This document shows, one piece after another, positions 18,156-28,218 of a DNA stretch of 64,000 nt. The stretch is from Pseudomonas sp. Choline-02u-1. Its GTDB lineage: Bacteria > Pseudomonadota > Gammaproteobacteria > Pseudomonadales > Pseudomonadaceae. A model generated the notes under the pieces. The model did no database searches, was not told where the DNA came from, and saw nothing but the letters and a program-made list of their open reading frames with translations. The translations under genes and the position numbers were made by a program. How positions within the stretch are numbered: position 1 is the stretch's first letter; each line of letters begins with the position of its first letter. Where the stretch lies: positions 62,001 to 126,000 of the forward strand of contig NZ_PJBC01000010.1 in the NCBI RefSeq assembly GCF_002836515.1, written 5' to 3'.

Positions 18156-18859
18156 TCGATTCCCTGCCGGCCTTCTGGGCCGTGATTCCTGCCGCGGGCG
18201 TCGGTGCCCGAATGGCCGCGGACCGTCCCAAGCAATACCTGCAACTGGGCGGGCGCACAATTCTCGAACACAGCCTCGGCTGTTTCCTCGATCATCCGAG
18301 CCTCAAGGGGCTGGTGGTCAGTCTTGCTGTAGACGATCCTTATTGGCCTAACCTGGCTTGCGTCAGCGATCCGCGCATTCAACGGGTGGACGGCGGGGGC
18401 GAGCGTTCAGGCTCGGTGCTCAATGCCTTGTTGCATTTGCATGCGCAGGGTGCCGGTGATGAGGACTGGGTGCTGGTGCACGATGCGGCGCGGCCGAATC
18501 TGAGTCGCGATGATCTCGACAAGTTGTTGACCGAGCTGGCGGATGACCCGGTCGGTGGTCTGTTGGCGGTGCCCGCCCGGGATACGCTCAAGCGCGTCGA
18601 TAAAAACGGTCGTGTGGTTGAAACGGTGGATCGCAGCGTTATCTGGCAGGCCTATACCCCACAGATGTTTCGCCTCGGCGCGTTGCATCGGGCGTTGGCG
18701 GACAGTCTGGTGGCTGATGCGGTGATTACTGACGAAGCGTCGGCAATGGAGTGGGCGGGGCTGGCACCGCGTCTGATTGAAGGGCGGGCGGACAACCTTA
18801 AGGTGACCCGGCCGGAAGATCTGGAGTGGTTGCGCCAGCGTTGGGCTAACCGCCATTAA
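18152..18859 (+). CDS. ispD: 2-C-methyl-D-erythritol 4-phosphate cytidylyltransferase
   Basis: IspD transfers CMP to methylerythritol 4-phosphate in the MEP isoprenoid pathway. The 235-aa protein has the nucleotidyltransferase N-terminus AVIPAAGVGARMAADRPKQY and the HDAARPN motif near residue 110. It overlaps ftsB by four bases. IspF, a later enzyme of the pathway, is encoded 3.2 kb downstream rather than beside it, as is usual for Pseudomonas. Confidence 0.96.
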   Translation: MIDSLPAFWAVIPAAGVGARMAADRPKQYLQLGGRTILEHSLGCFLDHPSLKGLVVSLAVDDPYWPNLACVSDPRIQRVDGGGERSGSVLNALLHLHAQGAGDEDWVLVHDAARPNLSRDDLDKLLTELADDPVGGLLAVPARDTLKRVDKNGRVVETVDRSVIWQAYTPQMFRLGALHRALADSLVADAVITDEASAMEWAGLAPRLIEGRADNLKVTRPEDLEWLRQRWANRH

Positions 18860-18863
18860 AGGC

Positions 18864-18941
18864 CAAAAGATCGCAGCCTTCGGCAGCTCCTGCAGGGGAA
18901 TGCGATCTCCTGTAAGAGCTGCCGAAGGCTGCGATCTTTTG
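18864..18941. repeat. Perfect 26-base inverted repeat between ispD and LysR gene
   Basis: The arms 18864-18889 and 18916-18941 are exact reverse complements, with the core GATCGCAGCCTTCGGCAGCTC read as its complement on the other side. They are separated by 26 bases. This resembles a dispersed intergenic repeat of fluorescent pseudomonads. Placed between two convergent genes and ending in TTTTGACTTTT, it probably also works as a bidirectional terminator. Confidence 0.85.
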
Positions 18942-18946
18942 ACTTT

Positions 18947-19843
18947 TCAATCCCGATATTCCGGGCGCTCAGTCAACCCCACCTTCAAATAATCCACCAA
19001 CTTGCGCACCTTCGGCGACAAATGTCGTTGTTGCGGATACAACGCCCACACCGCCGTGTTCGGTGGCTGATGCGCCTCCAGCAAAGAAATCAACGTGCCC
19101 CTGTGCAAATGCTCAAGCACGTAATAATCCGGCAGTTGACACAAACCCACCCCCTGCAGCGCCGCATCCAGCACCGCCTGTCCACTGTTGCAACGCCAGT
19201 TACCCTGCACGCGCTGGGAAAATTCGCGGCCGTTCTGCTCCAGTTGCCAGATATCCGAACTGCCGATCAGGCAATTGTGCCGACTCAATTCCGACAAGCT
19301 GTGTGGGCGCCCGTACCTTTCCAGGTAGGACGGGGACGCGCACAGATACATCCTTCGGGGCGCGAGCCGGGTGGCGACCAATCGCGAATCCTGTAAGCGG
19401 CCAAGGCGAATCGCCAGATCCAGCCCTTCATGTACCAGATCCAGTTGACGATTACTCAGCTCGATATCAATGCGTAACTGTGGATGAAGGCCCATGAACC
19501 GCGTCACCAGCGGCACGATGAAGCGCTCGCCATACGCCACGGCACACGTCATGCGCAGCATGCCTTTCGGTTCGCTGGCCAAATCGCCTACCGCGCGCAA
19601 GGCTTCCTCGCGACCGTCCTGCAGACGCTGGCAATGCTGCAGGAAGGTTTGCCCAGCTTCGGTCAATGTTACCCGTCGAGTACTGCGATAGAGCAAGCGC
19701 GTCTGTAAGCGCTCCTCCAGTCGTACGATTTGTCGACTGATGTGCGAGGAAGAAACCCCAAGGCGTTCAGCCGCTGCGGTGAATTGGCTGCACTCGGCGA
19801 CCGCGACAAATTCATCGATGCCTTCCCAACGGTTTTCGGACAT
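18947..19843 (-). CDS. LysR-family regulator beside the formaldehyde-detoxification genes
   Basis: This is a 298-aa LysR-type regulator with a winged helix-turn-helix (about residues 1-60, SQFTAAAERLGVSSSHISRQ) and a periplasmic-binding-like effector domain. It is divergent from adhC across a 115-base gap, the classical arrangement for a regulator of the neighbouring promoter. In P. aeruginosa the gene at this position (PA3630, named gfnR to my knowledge) controls glutathione-dependent formaldehyde detoxification, so the same role is likely here. The start MSENRW was chosen over one 54 bases upstream because the family N-terminus begins there. Confidence 0.88.
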   Translation of the reverse strand: MSENRWEGIDEFVAVAECSQFTAAAERLGVSSSHISRQIVRLEERLQTRLLYRSTRRVTLTEAGQTFLQHCQRLQDGREEALRAVGDLASEPKGMLRMTCAVAYGERFIVPLVTRFMGLHPQLRIDIELSNRQLDLVHEGLDLAIRLGRLQDSRLVATRLAPRRMYLCASPSYLERYGRPHSLSELSRHNCLIGSSDIWQLEQNGREFSQRVQGNWRCNSGQAVLDAALQGVGLCQLPDYYVLEHLHRGTLISLLEAHQPPNTAVWALYPQQRHLSPKVRKLVDYLKVGLTERPEYRD

Positions 19844-19907
19844 TGGATTATCCCTGTACAGCAATAATATTTTGCATTTGCCCGGATTATTAATCACTTG
19901 GCGCTGA

Positions 19908-21071
<1,164 letters not shown>

Positions 21072-21073
21072 CA

Positions 21074-21156
21074 GCAGCTCCAAGTTTCAAGCTTCAAGCT
21101 GCAAGTAAGGGCGAACGTGCCTTTTCTTCTAGCTGGAAGCTTGCCGCTTGCCGCTG
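21074..21156. repeat. Imperfect inverted repeat between adhC and fghA
   Basis: The segment rich in AAGCTTCAAGCTGCAAG is followed after about 20 bases by an imperfect inverted copy (AGCTGGAAGCTTGCCGCTTG). It would form a long, imperfect hairpin in the adhC-fghA transcript, ending about 12 bases before the fghA start. It resembles dispersed Pseudomonas repeats. Confidence 0.65.
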
Positions 21157-21167
21157 GGGAGAATCCC

Positions 21168-22013
21168 TTGAATCTGGAAAACATTTCCTGTCAGAAAAGT
21201 TTCGGTGGCTGGCACAAGCGCTACCGCCATCGTTCCGAAGTGCTGGATTGCGACATGGTCTTTGCCGTGTACCTGCCGCCCCAAGCAGAGCAGGGCGGCA
21301 AGCTGCCGGTGTTGTACTGGTTGTCGGGGCTGACGTGCACCGACGAGAACTTCATGCACAAGGCCGGTGCGCTGCGCATGGCGGCGGAACTCGGTTTGAT
21401 CATCGTCGCTCCGGACACCAGCCCACGCGGCCCGGACGTCCCGGATGATGCGGACAAAGCCTGGGATTTCGGCCTCGGTGCCGGGTTTTATCTGAACGCC
21501 ACGCAGGAGCCGTGGGCGCGACACTATCGGATGCATGACTATGTCGTGAAGGAATTGCCTGCTTTGGTTGAAGCGCATTTTCCCGCTTCCGAAAAACGCA
21601 GCATCAGTGGTCACTCCATGGGTGGTCATGGCGCTCTCGTCTGCGCGTTGCGCAACCCTGGGCGTTATAAATCGGTGTCGGCCTTTTCGCCGATCACCCA
21701 TCCGATCGATTGCCCGTGGGGCCAGAAAGCTTTCTCGCATTATTTGGGCGAAGACCGTTCCAAGTGGAAGGAGTGGGACGCCTGTGTGCTGATCGCCGAT
21801 GCTGCCGAGAAGTTGCCGTTGCTGGTCGATCAGGGCGATCGCGACGACTTCCTCGCCAGCCAGCTTAAACCCGAAGCCTTGCAACACGCGGCAAAACAAG
21901 CGAATCATCCGCTGCAGTTGCGCCTGCAACCGGGCTACGACCACAGCTATTTCTTCATCTCAAGCTTCATTGACGACCACTTGCAGCATCACGCACGCGC
22001 TCTAGGCGCCTAA
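21168..22013 (+). CDS. fghA: S-formylglutathione hydrolase
   Basis: FghA is an esterase-D-family serine hydrolase that splits S-formylglutathione into formate and glutathione, completing formaldehyde detoxification after AdhC. The 281-aa protein shows the nucleophile elbow GHSMGG near residue 147 and the HDY/DHSYFFI C-terminal region. I place the start at a TTG (MNLENISCQKSF) because it matches the family N-terminus and is preceded by GGGGAG. The open frame upstream is repeat sequence. Confidence 0.93.
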   Translation: MNLENISCQKSFGGWHKRYRHRSEVLDCDMVFAVYLPPQAEQGGKLPVLYWLSGLTCTDENFMHKAGALRMAAELGLIIVAPDTSPRGPDVPDDADKAWDFGLGAGFYLNATQEPWARHYRMHDYVVKELPALVEAHFPASEKRSISGHSMGGHGALVCALRNPGRYKSVSAFSPITHPIDCPWGQKAFSHYLGEDRSKWKEWDACVLIADAAEKLPLLVDQGDRDDFLASQLKPEALQHAAKQANHPLQLRLQPGYDHSYFFISSFIDDHLQHHARALGA

Positions 22014-22029
22014 TGTCCGACAAAGCAGG

Positions 22030-22066
22030 TAGAATCACGCCCTGACAAAAATCGGGGCGTTTTTTT
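22030..22066 (+). promoter_or_regulatory. -10-like box and hairpin with U-tract abutting the ispF start
   Basis: A TAGAAT box (22030-22035) precedes a hairpin (ACGCCC / GGGCGT, 22037-22060) and seven T residues that run directly into the ispF ATG at 22067. The hairpin looks like an intrinsic terminator for fghA, yet its right arm (GGGG) is also the only possible ribosome-binding site for ispF. Confidence 0.5.
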
Positions 22067-22540
22067 ATGCGTATTGGCCACGGCTACGATGTGCATCGTT
22101 TCGCTGAAGGCGACTTCATCACTCTGGGCGGCGTGCAGATTGCACACGGCTTCGGGCTGCTCGCTCATTCCGACGGTGACGTCCTGCTGCACGCCTTGAG
22201 CGACGCCTTGCTTGGCGCGGCGGCGCTGGGTGATATCGGCAAACATTTCCCGGACACCGATCCGCAATTCAAGGGCGCCGACAGCCGCGTGCTGCTGCGT
22301 CATGTGGTCAGTCTGATCCACGCCAACGGCTGGAAAGTCGGCAACGTCGACAACACCATCGTTGCCCAGGCGCCGAAAATGGCGCCGCATATCGAATCGA
22401 TGCGCGCGCTGATCGCGGCGGATCTTCAAGTTGAGTTGGATCAAGTGAACGTCAAAGCTACCACCACCGAAAAGCTTGGCTTTGTCGGTCGCGAAGAAGG
22501 CATCGCCGTGCACTCCGTTGCCTTGTTGCTGCGCGCATGA
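22067..22540 (+). CDS. ispF: 2-C-methyl-D-erythritol 2,4-cyclodiphosphate synthase
   Basis: IspF cyclises CDP-methylerythritol 2-phosphate with loss of CMP in the MEP pathway. The 157-aa product starts [12 protein letters not shown], containing the zinc ligands of the family (DVH), followed by [10 protein letters not shown] and the C-terminal [15 protein letters not shown] block. It overlaps truD by four bases. The start directly follows a T-tract (see the separate regulatory entry). Confidence 0.97.
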   Translation: MRIGHGYDVHRFAEGDFITLGGVQIAHGFGLLAHSDGDVLLHALSDALLGAAALGDIGKHFPDTDPQFKGADSRVLLRHVVSLIHANGWKVGNVDNTIVAQAPKMAPHIESMRALIAADLQVELDQVNVKATTTEKLGFVGREEGIAVHSVALLLRA

Positions 22541-23582
22541 ATGAACTGCAATTGCTCGGCCCGCGAGCCTATGGCGAACCCCTTGGCACGGCGGTATTGA
22601 AAGCCATCGCCGAAGATTTTCAGGTCGATGAAGTGCTGGATATTCCGTTCAGCGGTGACGGCGAACATCTGTGGATCTGGGTGGAAAAGCGCGGCCTCAA
22701 TACCGAAGAAGCGGCGCGGCGGATTGCCAAAGCGGCGGGCGTGCCGTTGCGCACCGTCAGCTACGCCGGCCTGAAAGACCGTCAGGCCCTGACCCGACAG
22801 TGGTTCAGCGTGCAATTGCCGGGCAAGGCCGATCCGGATCTTTCGGCAGCGGAAAACGACACGCTGAAGATCCTCAAGATCACGCGCCACAAGCGCAAGC
22901 TGCAACGCGGTGCGCACTCGGCCAACGGTTTCACGCTGCGCCTGACTCAACTCAATAGCGATAAAGATGCGCTTGAAGAGCGGCTGCAACTGATCGCCAA
23001 ACAAGGCATTCCCAATTATTTCGGCGCCCAGCGCTTCGGCCATGACGGCGGCAATGTCGTCGACGCGCGGGCGTGGGCGGCGCGCAAGGCCTTGCCGGAA
23101 CAGCGCAATGTGCGTTCGCGCTTGCTGTCGACGGCGCGCAGTTATCTATTCAATCAGGTGCTGGCGGCGCGCGTCGCCAATGGCACCTGGAACACCGCAC
23201 TGGTTGGCGATCTGCTGGCGTTCACTGACAGCCGCAGTTTTTTCCCCGCTGGTGAGGCCGAATGCAGCGATCCGCGTCTGGCGATTCTCGACCTGCACCC
23301 GACCGGTCCGCAGTGGGGTGAAGGTGACTCGCCCGCAGCTGGCGCAGTCCATGCACTGGAGCAGGCGATCGCCGCCCGTGAAGCGGATCTGCGCGACTGG
23401 TTGATCCACGCCGGCATGAGCCATGAACGTCGCATCCTGCGGCTGCCCATTGGCGGGTTGACGTGGCATTATCCCCAACCTGACATTCTGCAACTGGAAT
23501 TCGTCCTCCCGGCCGGATGCTTTGCCACTGTACTGGTGCGCGAGCTTGTTGATCTGGTGCCGGTGGGGCAGACGGACAGCCC

Positions 23583-23595
<13 letters not shown>
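22537..23595 (+). CDS. truD: tRNA pseudouridine(13) synthase TruD
   Basis: TruD makes pseudouridine at position 13 of tRNA(Glu). The 352-aa protein shows the family signature [11 protein letters not shown] near residue 80, with the catalytic aspartate, and the [14 protein letters not shown] segment. It overlaps ispF (ATGA) and its last 13 bases overlap surE. The ispF-truD-surE-pcm-nlpD-rpoS order is conserved in gammaproteobacteria. Confidence 0.96.
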
Positions 23596-25006
<1,411 letters not shown>

Positions 25007-25217
25007 GCATTTATAAACAGACGCTGAATTCCTTTCAACGGTGCCGGTCTTACACCGGCAGCCAGGGTTTAAACGCAGCGTAGTTGCCCTTGGCAAACGT
25101 GTGCGTCCGGTGATTTCGCATCATTGAAGGTAAAGCCGGTTCGGCCCGTTATACTTGCGACGTTTCATGCCGCAACGCGGCATCCAGAATTTTCAGCCAC
25201 CACAAAGGGAGCGGCGG

Positions 25218-26087
25218 GTGAGTCTCACAGTCATTGCGCAGCGTATGGGTAACACGAGCTTTCAGCGCCTGGTGACTGGCCTTGTCTTGAGCACCTTGCT
25301 GGTCGGTTGCTCCAGCACCAAATCGAGCAGCGTGCACGTCGTTGATCGCAATAATGCGGTGGCGCAACGTCCTACCGTCACCACCGGGCAGTATGTAGTC
25401 CGTCCTGGCGATACTTTGTTTTCGATCGCTTTTCGTTACGGCTGGGACTACAAAACCCTCGCCGCGCGGAACAACATTCCTACGCCGTATACGATCCACC
25501 CGGGTCAGACAATTCGCTTCGACGGCCGTAGCGGTTCAGCGCCGACGGCGGTGGTGAGCAACTCCAGTTCTTCGCCATCTTCGTCGAGTAAAACCACGGT
25601 AATCCGGCGCCAGGCGAATGGCACCACAACCACTACAACCACCGGTTCCAAAGGGGTTGTACCGTCCGTCGCGAGCAAACCTGCGCCCGCTCCACTGCCT
25701 CCGGCAGGCCCGGCCCCGACCGGCTGGGGGTGGCCATCTAGTGGCGTTCTTATTGGAAAATTCTCTTCAAACGGTAGTTTGAATAAAGGAATTGATATCG
25801 CCGGAGATTTGGGACAGCCTGTTTTAGCTGCGTCTGATGGGACGGTCGTATACGCCGGGAGTGGCTTAAGGGGCTACGGCGAATTGGTCATCATCAAACA
25901 CAGCGAAACCTACGTCAGTGCTTACGGACATAACCGCAGGCTGTTGGTTCGGGAGGGGCAGCAGGTCAAGGTCGGACAGACAATTGCCGAAATGGGGTCA
26001 ACGGGTACAGACCGGGTGAAACTGCATTTTGAGATTCGCCGCCAAGGTAAACCTGTGGATCCGCTGCAGTTCCTGCCAAGACGTTGA
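25218..26087 (+). CDS. nlpD: NlpD-type lipoprotein (LysM and degenerate LytM/M23 domains)
   Basis: This outer-membrane lipoprotein is the activator of the cell-separation amidase AmiC in studied relatives. The 289-aa product has a lipoprotein signal with lipobox LLVGC (C31), a LysM peptidoglycan-binding domain (about 73-117), a low-complexity Ser/Thr/Pro linker and an M23 domain. The M23 metal ligands are missing: the position expected to read HxGxD is NKGID, and HxH is replaced by LHFE, consistent with an activator rather than a peptidase. The GTG start was chosen from the GGGAGCGG site and the family N-terminus MSLTV. The main rpoS promoter often lies inside this gene. Confidence 0.92.
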   Translation: MSLTVIAQRMGNTSFQRLVTGLVLSTLLVGCSSTKSSSVHVVDRNNAVAQRPTVTTGQYVVRPGDTLFSIAFRYGWDYKTLAARNNIPTPYTIHPGQTIRFDGRSGSAPTAVVSNSSSSPSSSSKTTVIRRQANGTTTTTTTGSKGVVPSVASKPAPAPLPPAGPAPTGWGWPSSGVLIGKFSSNGSLNKGIDIAGDLGQPVLAASDGTVVYAGSGLRGYGELVIIKHSETYVSAYGHNRRLLVREGQQVKVGQTIAEMGSTGTDRVKLHFEIRRQGKPVDPLQFLPRR

Positions 26088-26193
26088 TTTGAAGGCCAGC
26101 CTGTTCCGTCGCGTAGAGGGGACAGGCTCCAGCGTTGCCAAGGATAAAGGCGTCGCTTGAGCTTGGGGTCGAACTCACCAAAGGACTATAACA

Positions 26194-27201
26194 ATGGCTC
26201 TCAGTAAAGAAGTGCCGGAGTTTGACATCGACGATGAGGTTCTCCTTATGGAGACCGGCATCGATTCGGATTCGATGTTGAATGATGAAGGGGCTGCTCC
26301 ACCTTCCGTTCGTTCCAAATCCAGACACTCCGCCACACTCAAACAACATAAGTACATCGACTACACTCGGGCACTTGATGCCACGCAGCTGTATCTCAAC
26401 GAAATCGGCTTTTCCCCTCTGCTCTCTCCGGAAGAAGAAGTTCATTTTGCGCGCTTGTCGCAAAGTGGTGACCCGGCCGGGCGCAAGCGCATGATCGAAA
26501 GTAACCTGCGGCTGGTGGTCAAGATCGCTCGGCGTTACGTCAATCGTGGGCTGTCGCTGCTGGATCTCATCGAAGAGGGCAACCTCGGCCTGATCCGCGC
26601 GGTGGAAAAGTTCGATCCCGAGCGCGGCTTCCGCTTCTCGACCTATGCGACCTGGTGGATCCGTCAGACCATCGAACGCGCGATCATGAATCAGACCCGG
26701 ACCATTCGGTTGCCGATTCATGTGGTCAAGGAACTCAACGTGTACCTGCGGGCTGCACGGGAGCTGACGCAAAAACTCGATCACGAACCTTCACCCGAAG
26801 AAATCGCCAACCTGCTGGAAAAACCGGTAGGCGAGGTCAAGCGTATGCTCGGCCTGAATGAACGGGTATCTTCGGTCGACGTCTCGCTGGGTCCGGATTC
26901 GGATAAAACCCTGCTGGACACGCTCACTGACGATCGTCCCACCGATCCTTGCGAACTGCTGCAGGATGACGACCTGTCTCAGAGCATCGATCAATGGCTG
27001 TCGGAGCTGACCGACAAGCAGCGTGAGGTGGTGATTCGCCGCTTCGGCCTGCGCGGCCACGAGAGCAGCACCCTGGAAGACGTAGGCCTGGAGATCGGTC
27101 TGACCCGTGAGCGGGTTCGGCAGATCCAGGTTGAGGGCCTCAAGCGTTTGCGCGAAATCCTCGAGAAGAATGGCCTGTCGAGCGAGTCGCTGTTTCAATA
27201 A
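26194..27201 (+). CDS. rpoS: RNA polymerase sigma factor RpoS
   Basis: RpoS is the sigma factor for stationary-phase and general stress genes. The 335-aa protein has the sigma-70 regions in order: 1.2 ([20 protein letters not shown]), 2 ([20 protein letters not shown], -10 recognition), 3 and 4 ([20 protein letters not shown], -35 recognition). It lies 106 bases after nlpD. The variable N-terminus [17 protein letters not shown] acidic segment is normal for Pseudomonas RpoS. It is followed by a strong terminator. Confidence 0.98.
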   Translation: MALSKEVPEFDIDDEVLLMETGIDSDSMLNDEGAAPPSVRSKSRHSATLKQHKYIDYTRALDATQLYLNEIGFSPLLSPEEEVHFARLSQSGDPAGRKRMIESNLRLVVKIARRYVNRGLSLLDLIEEGNLGLIRAVEKFDPERGFRFSTYATWWIRQTIERAIMNQTRTIRLPIHVVKELNVYLRAARELTQKLDHEPSPEEIANLLEKPVGEVKRMLGLNERVSSVDVSLGPDSDKTLLDTLTDDRPTDPCELLQDDDLSQSIDQWLSELTDKQREVVIRRFGLRGHESSTLEDVGLEIGLTRERVRQIQVEGLKRLREILEKNGLSSESLFQ

Positions 27202-27221
27202 GTGCTTTTTTGACCGCCCGC

Positions 27222-27258
27222 AAAAAGCCCCGGCTGATTTGATCAGTCGGGGCTTTTT
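27222..27258 (+). terminator. Intrinsic terminator of rpoS
   Basis: An inverted repeat, AAAAAGCCCCGGCTGA facing TCAGTCGGGGCTTTTT, forms a GC-rich stem ending in a T-run 20 bases after the rpoS stop. This is a textbook rho-independent terminator. Confidence 0.93.
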
Positions 27259-27342
27259 GTTGACAACCTTCCTCGTGCACTCGGTCTGGCAGGCAGGGCA
27301 CCAGACAAGCGGTCGGCAATTTCTGTGTTTGTCGTCTCGCGC

Positions 27343-27360
27343 TGTAAGCCTTCGCTTACT
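27343..27360 (+). promoter_or_regulatory. GacA-binding upstream activating site of rsmZ
   Basis: TGTAAGCCTTCGCTTACT matches the GacA box (TGTAAG-N6-CTTACA) at 11 of the 12 defined positions. Its centre is about 183 bases before the predicted rsmZ start, the unusual long distance known for rsmZ in P. fluorescens and P. aeruginosa. The intervening DNA (27420-27470) is AT-rich, as expected for bound nucleoid proteins. Confidence 0.88.
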
Positions 27361-27519
27361 GTGCCGTAAGTGTTCGTTATTTTTACACTTCGGTAGACGG
27401 CGATCGCCATCTGCTACAACCGCTAAGCTTCTGATTTTTAATCGTATTTTTTCATTGTTATGCCTTTATGACAGGTCGCAAGCGCACCGAGGGCCAATTG
27501 CTCCTCAGCGCAAAACCGC

Positions 27520-27525
27520 TAATAT
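27520..27525 (+). promoter_or_regulatory. -10 box of rsmZ
   Basis: TAATAT lies 9 bases before the conserved 5' end of rsmZ (27534). No good -35 box is visible, consistent with dependence on GacA bound upstream. Confidence 0.7.
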
Positions 27526-27533
27526 CTCAAGTG

Positions 27534-27662
27534 TGTCGACGGACAGACACGCCCTTCACGGAGGAGGGGAATGGACATCGCAGGAAGCGATTCATCAGGA
27601 CGATGAAAAGGATCACAGGGAATAGGGAAAAAATGTGGGCGGGTCATACCGCCCCTTTTTTC
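27534..27662 (+). ncRNA. rsmZ: RsmZ small regulatory RNA
   Basis: RsmZ titrates the translational repressor RsmA/CsrA and so relieves repression of secondary-metabolite and exoproduct genes under GacS/GacA control. The 129-base sequence starts TGTCGACGGACAGACAC, the conserved 5' stem-loop of Pseudomonas RsmZ. It contains many GGA motifs (for example at 27541, around 27561-27569, 27573, 27582, 27598 and 27610) and ends in a GGGCGGG/CCGCCCC hairpin with a T-run. Position between rpoS and fdxA, on the rpoS strand, is the known rsmZ locus. Confidence 0.93.
27636..27662 (+). terminator. Intrinsic terminator of rsmZ
   Basis: The stem GGGCGGG / CCGCCCC with a TCATA loop is followed by six to seven T residues. 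It defines the 3' end of rsmZ. Confidence 0.9.
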
Positions 27663-27692
27663 GCCTGCAGAAAAGTGATAGCTGCAAAAGCA

Positions 27693-27714
27693 AAAAGGCC
27701 CGCAAGGGCCTTTT
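27693..27714 (-). terminator. Terminator of fdxA
   Basis: AAAAGGCCCGCAAGGGCCTTTT forms a short GC stem flanked by A- and T-runs. It lies 18 bases beyond the fdxA stop on the minus strand and can act in both orientations. Confidence 0.8.
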
Positions 27715-27731
27715 CAATCGAGCGCGAGCGA

Positions 27732-28055
27732 TCAGCGTTCGAGTTGTTCGATCTTGTTCGGCTTGCCATCCCACTCGGCGGAATCCGGAAGAGGATCCTT
27801 GCGCTCGGTGATGTTCGGCCAGATATCTGCCAGCTCGGCGTTGAGCTCGATGAAGTTTTCCATGCCACTTGGGATCTCGTCTTCCGAGAAGATCGCCACA
27901 GCCGGGCATTCTGGTTCACACAGCGCGCAGTCGATGCACTCGTCCGGGTGAATCACCAGGAAGTTCGGGCCTTCGTAAAAGCAGTCCACCGGACAGACTT
28001 CTACGCAGTCGGTGTACTTGCACTTGATGCAGTTGTCGGTGACGACGAAGGTCAT
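27732..28055 (-). CDS. fdxA: 7Fe ferredoxin FdxA
   Basis: This 107-aa ferredoxin carries one [3Fe-4S] and one [4Fe-4S] cluster and serves as a low-potential electron carrier. The N-terminus [20 protein letters not shown] shows the cluster cysteines, and a second set follows in [12 protein letters not shown] near residue 40. The start at 28055 fits the family; a longer frame upstream is not conserved and lacks a ribosome-binding site. It lies between mutS and rsmZ, as in P. fluorescens and P. aeruginosa. Confidence 0.96.
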   Translation of the reverse strand: MTFVVTDNCIKCKYTDCVEVCPVDCFYEGPNFLVIHPDECIDCALCEPECPAVAIFSEDEIPSGMENFIELNAELADIWPNITERKDPLPDSAEWDGKPNKIEQLER

Positions 28056-28218
28056 TTCTAATTTTCTCCTCAGGCGGCGGCAGCGTTGCCCCTTCACGGT
28101 TGGGGTCGCCAGGTTCGGGAGCGATACCTGCTGACCAGGCTATGAGCCAGCAGCATCCCGAACCGCGCGAGATTCTAACAGCTTGAAGCGATTTGCGTTA
28201 TATCCGCTTCTTCAGTGC

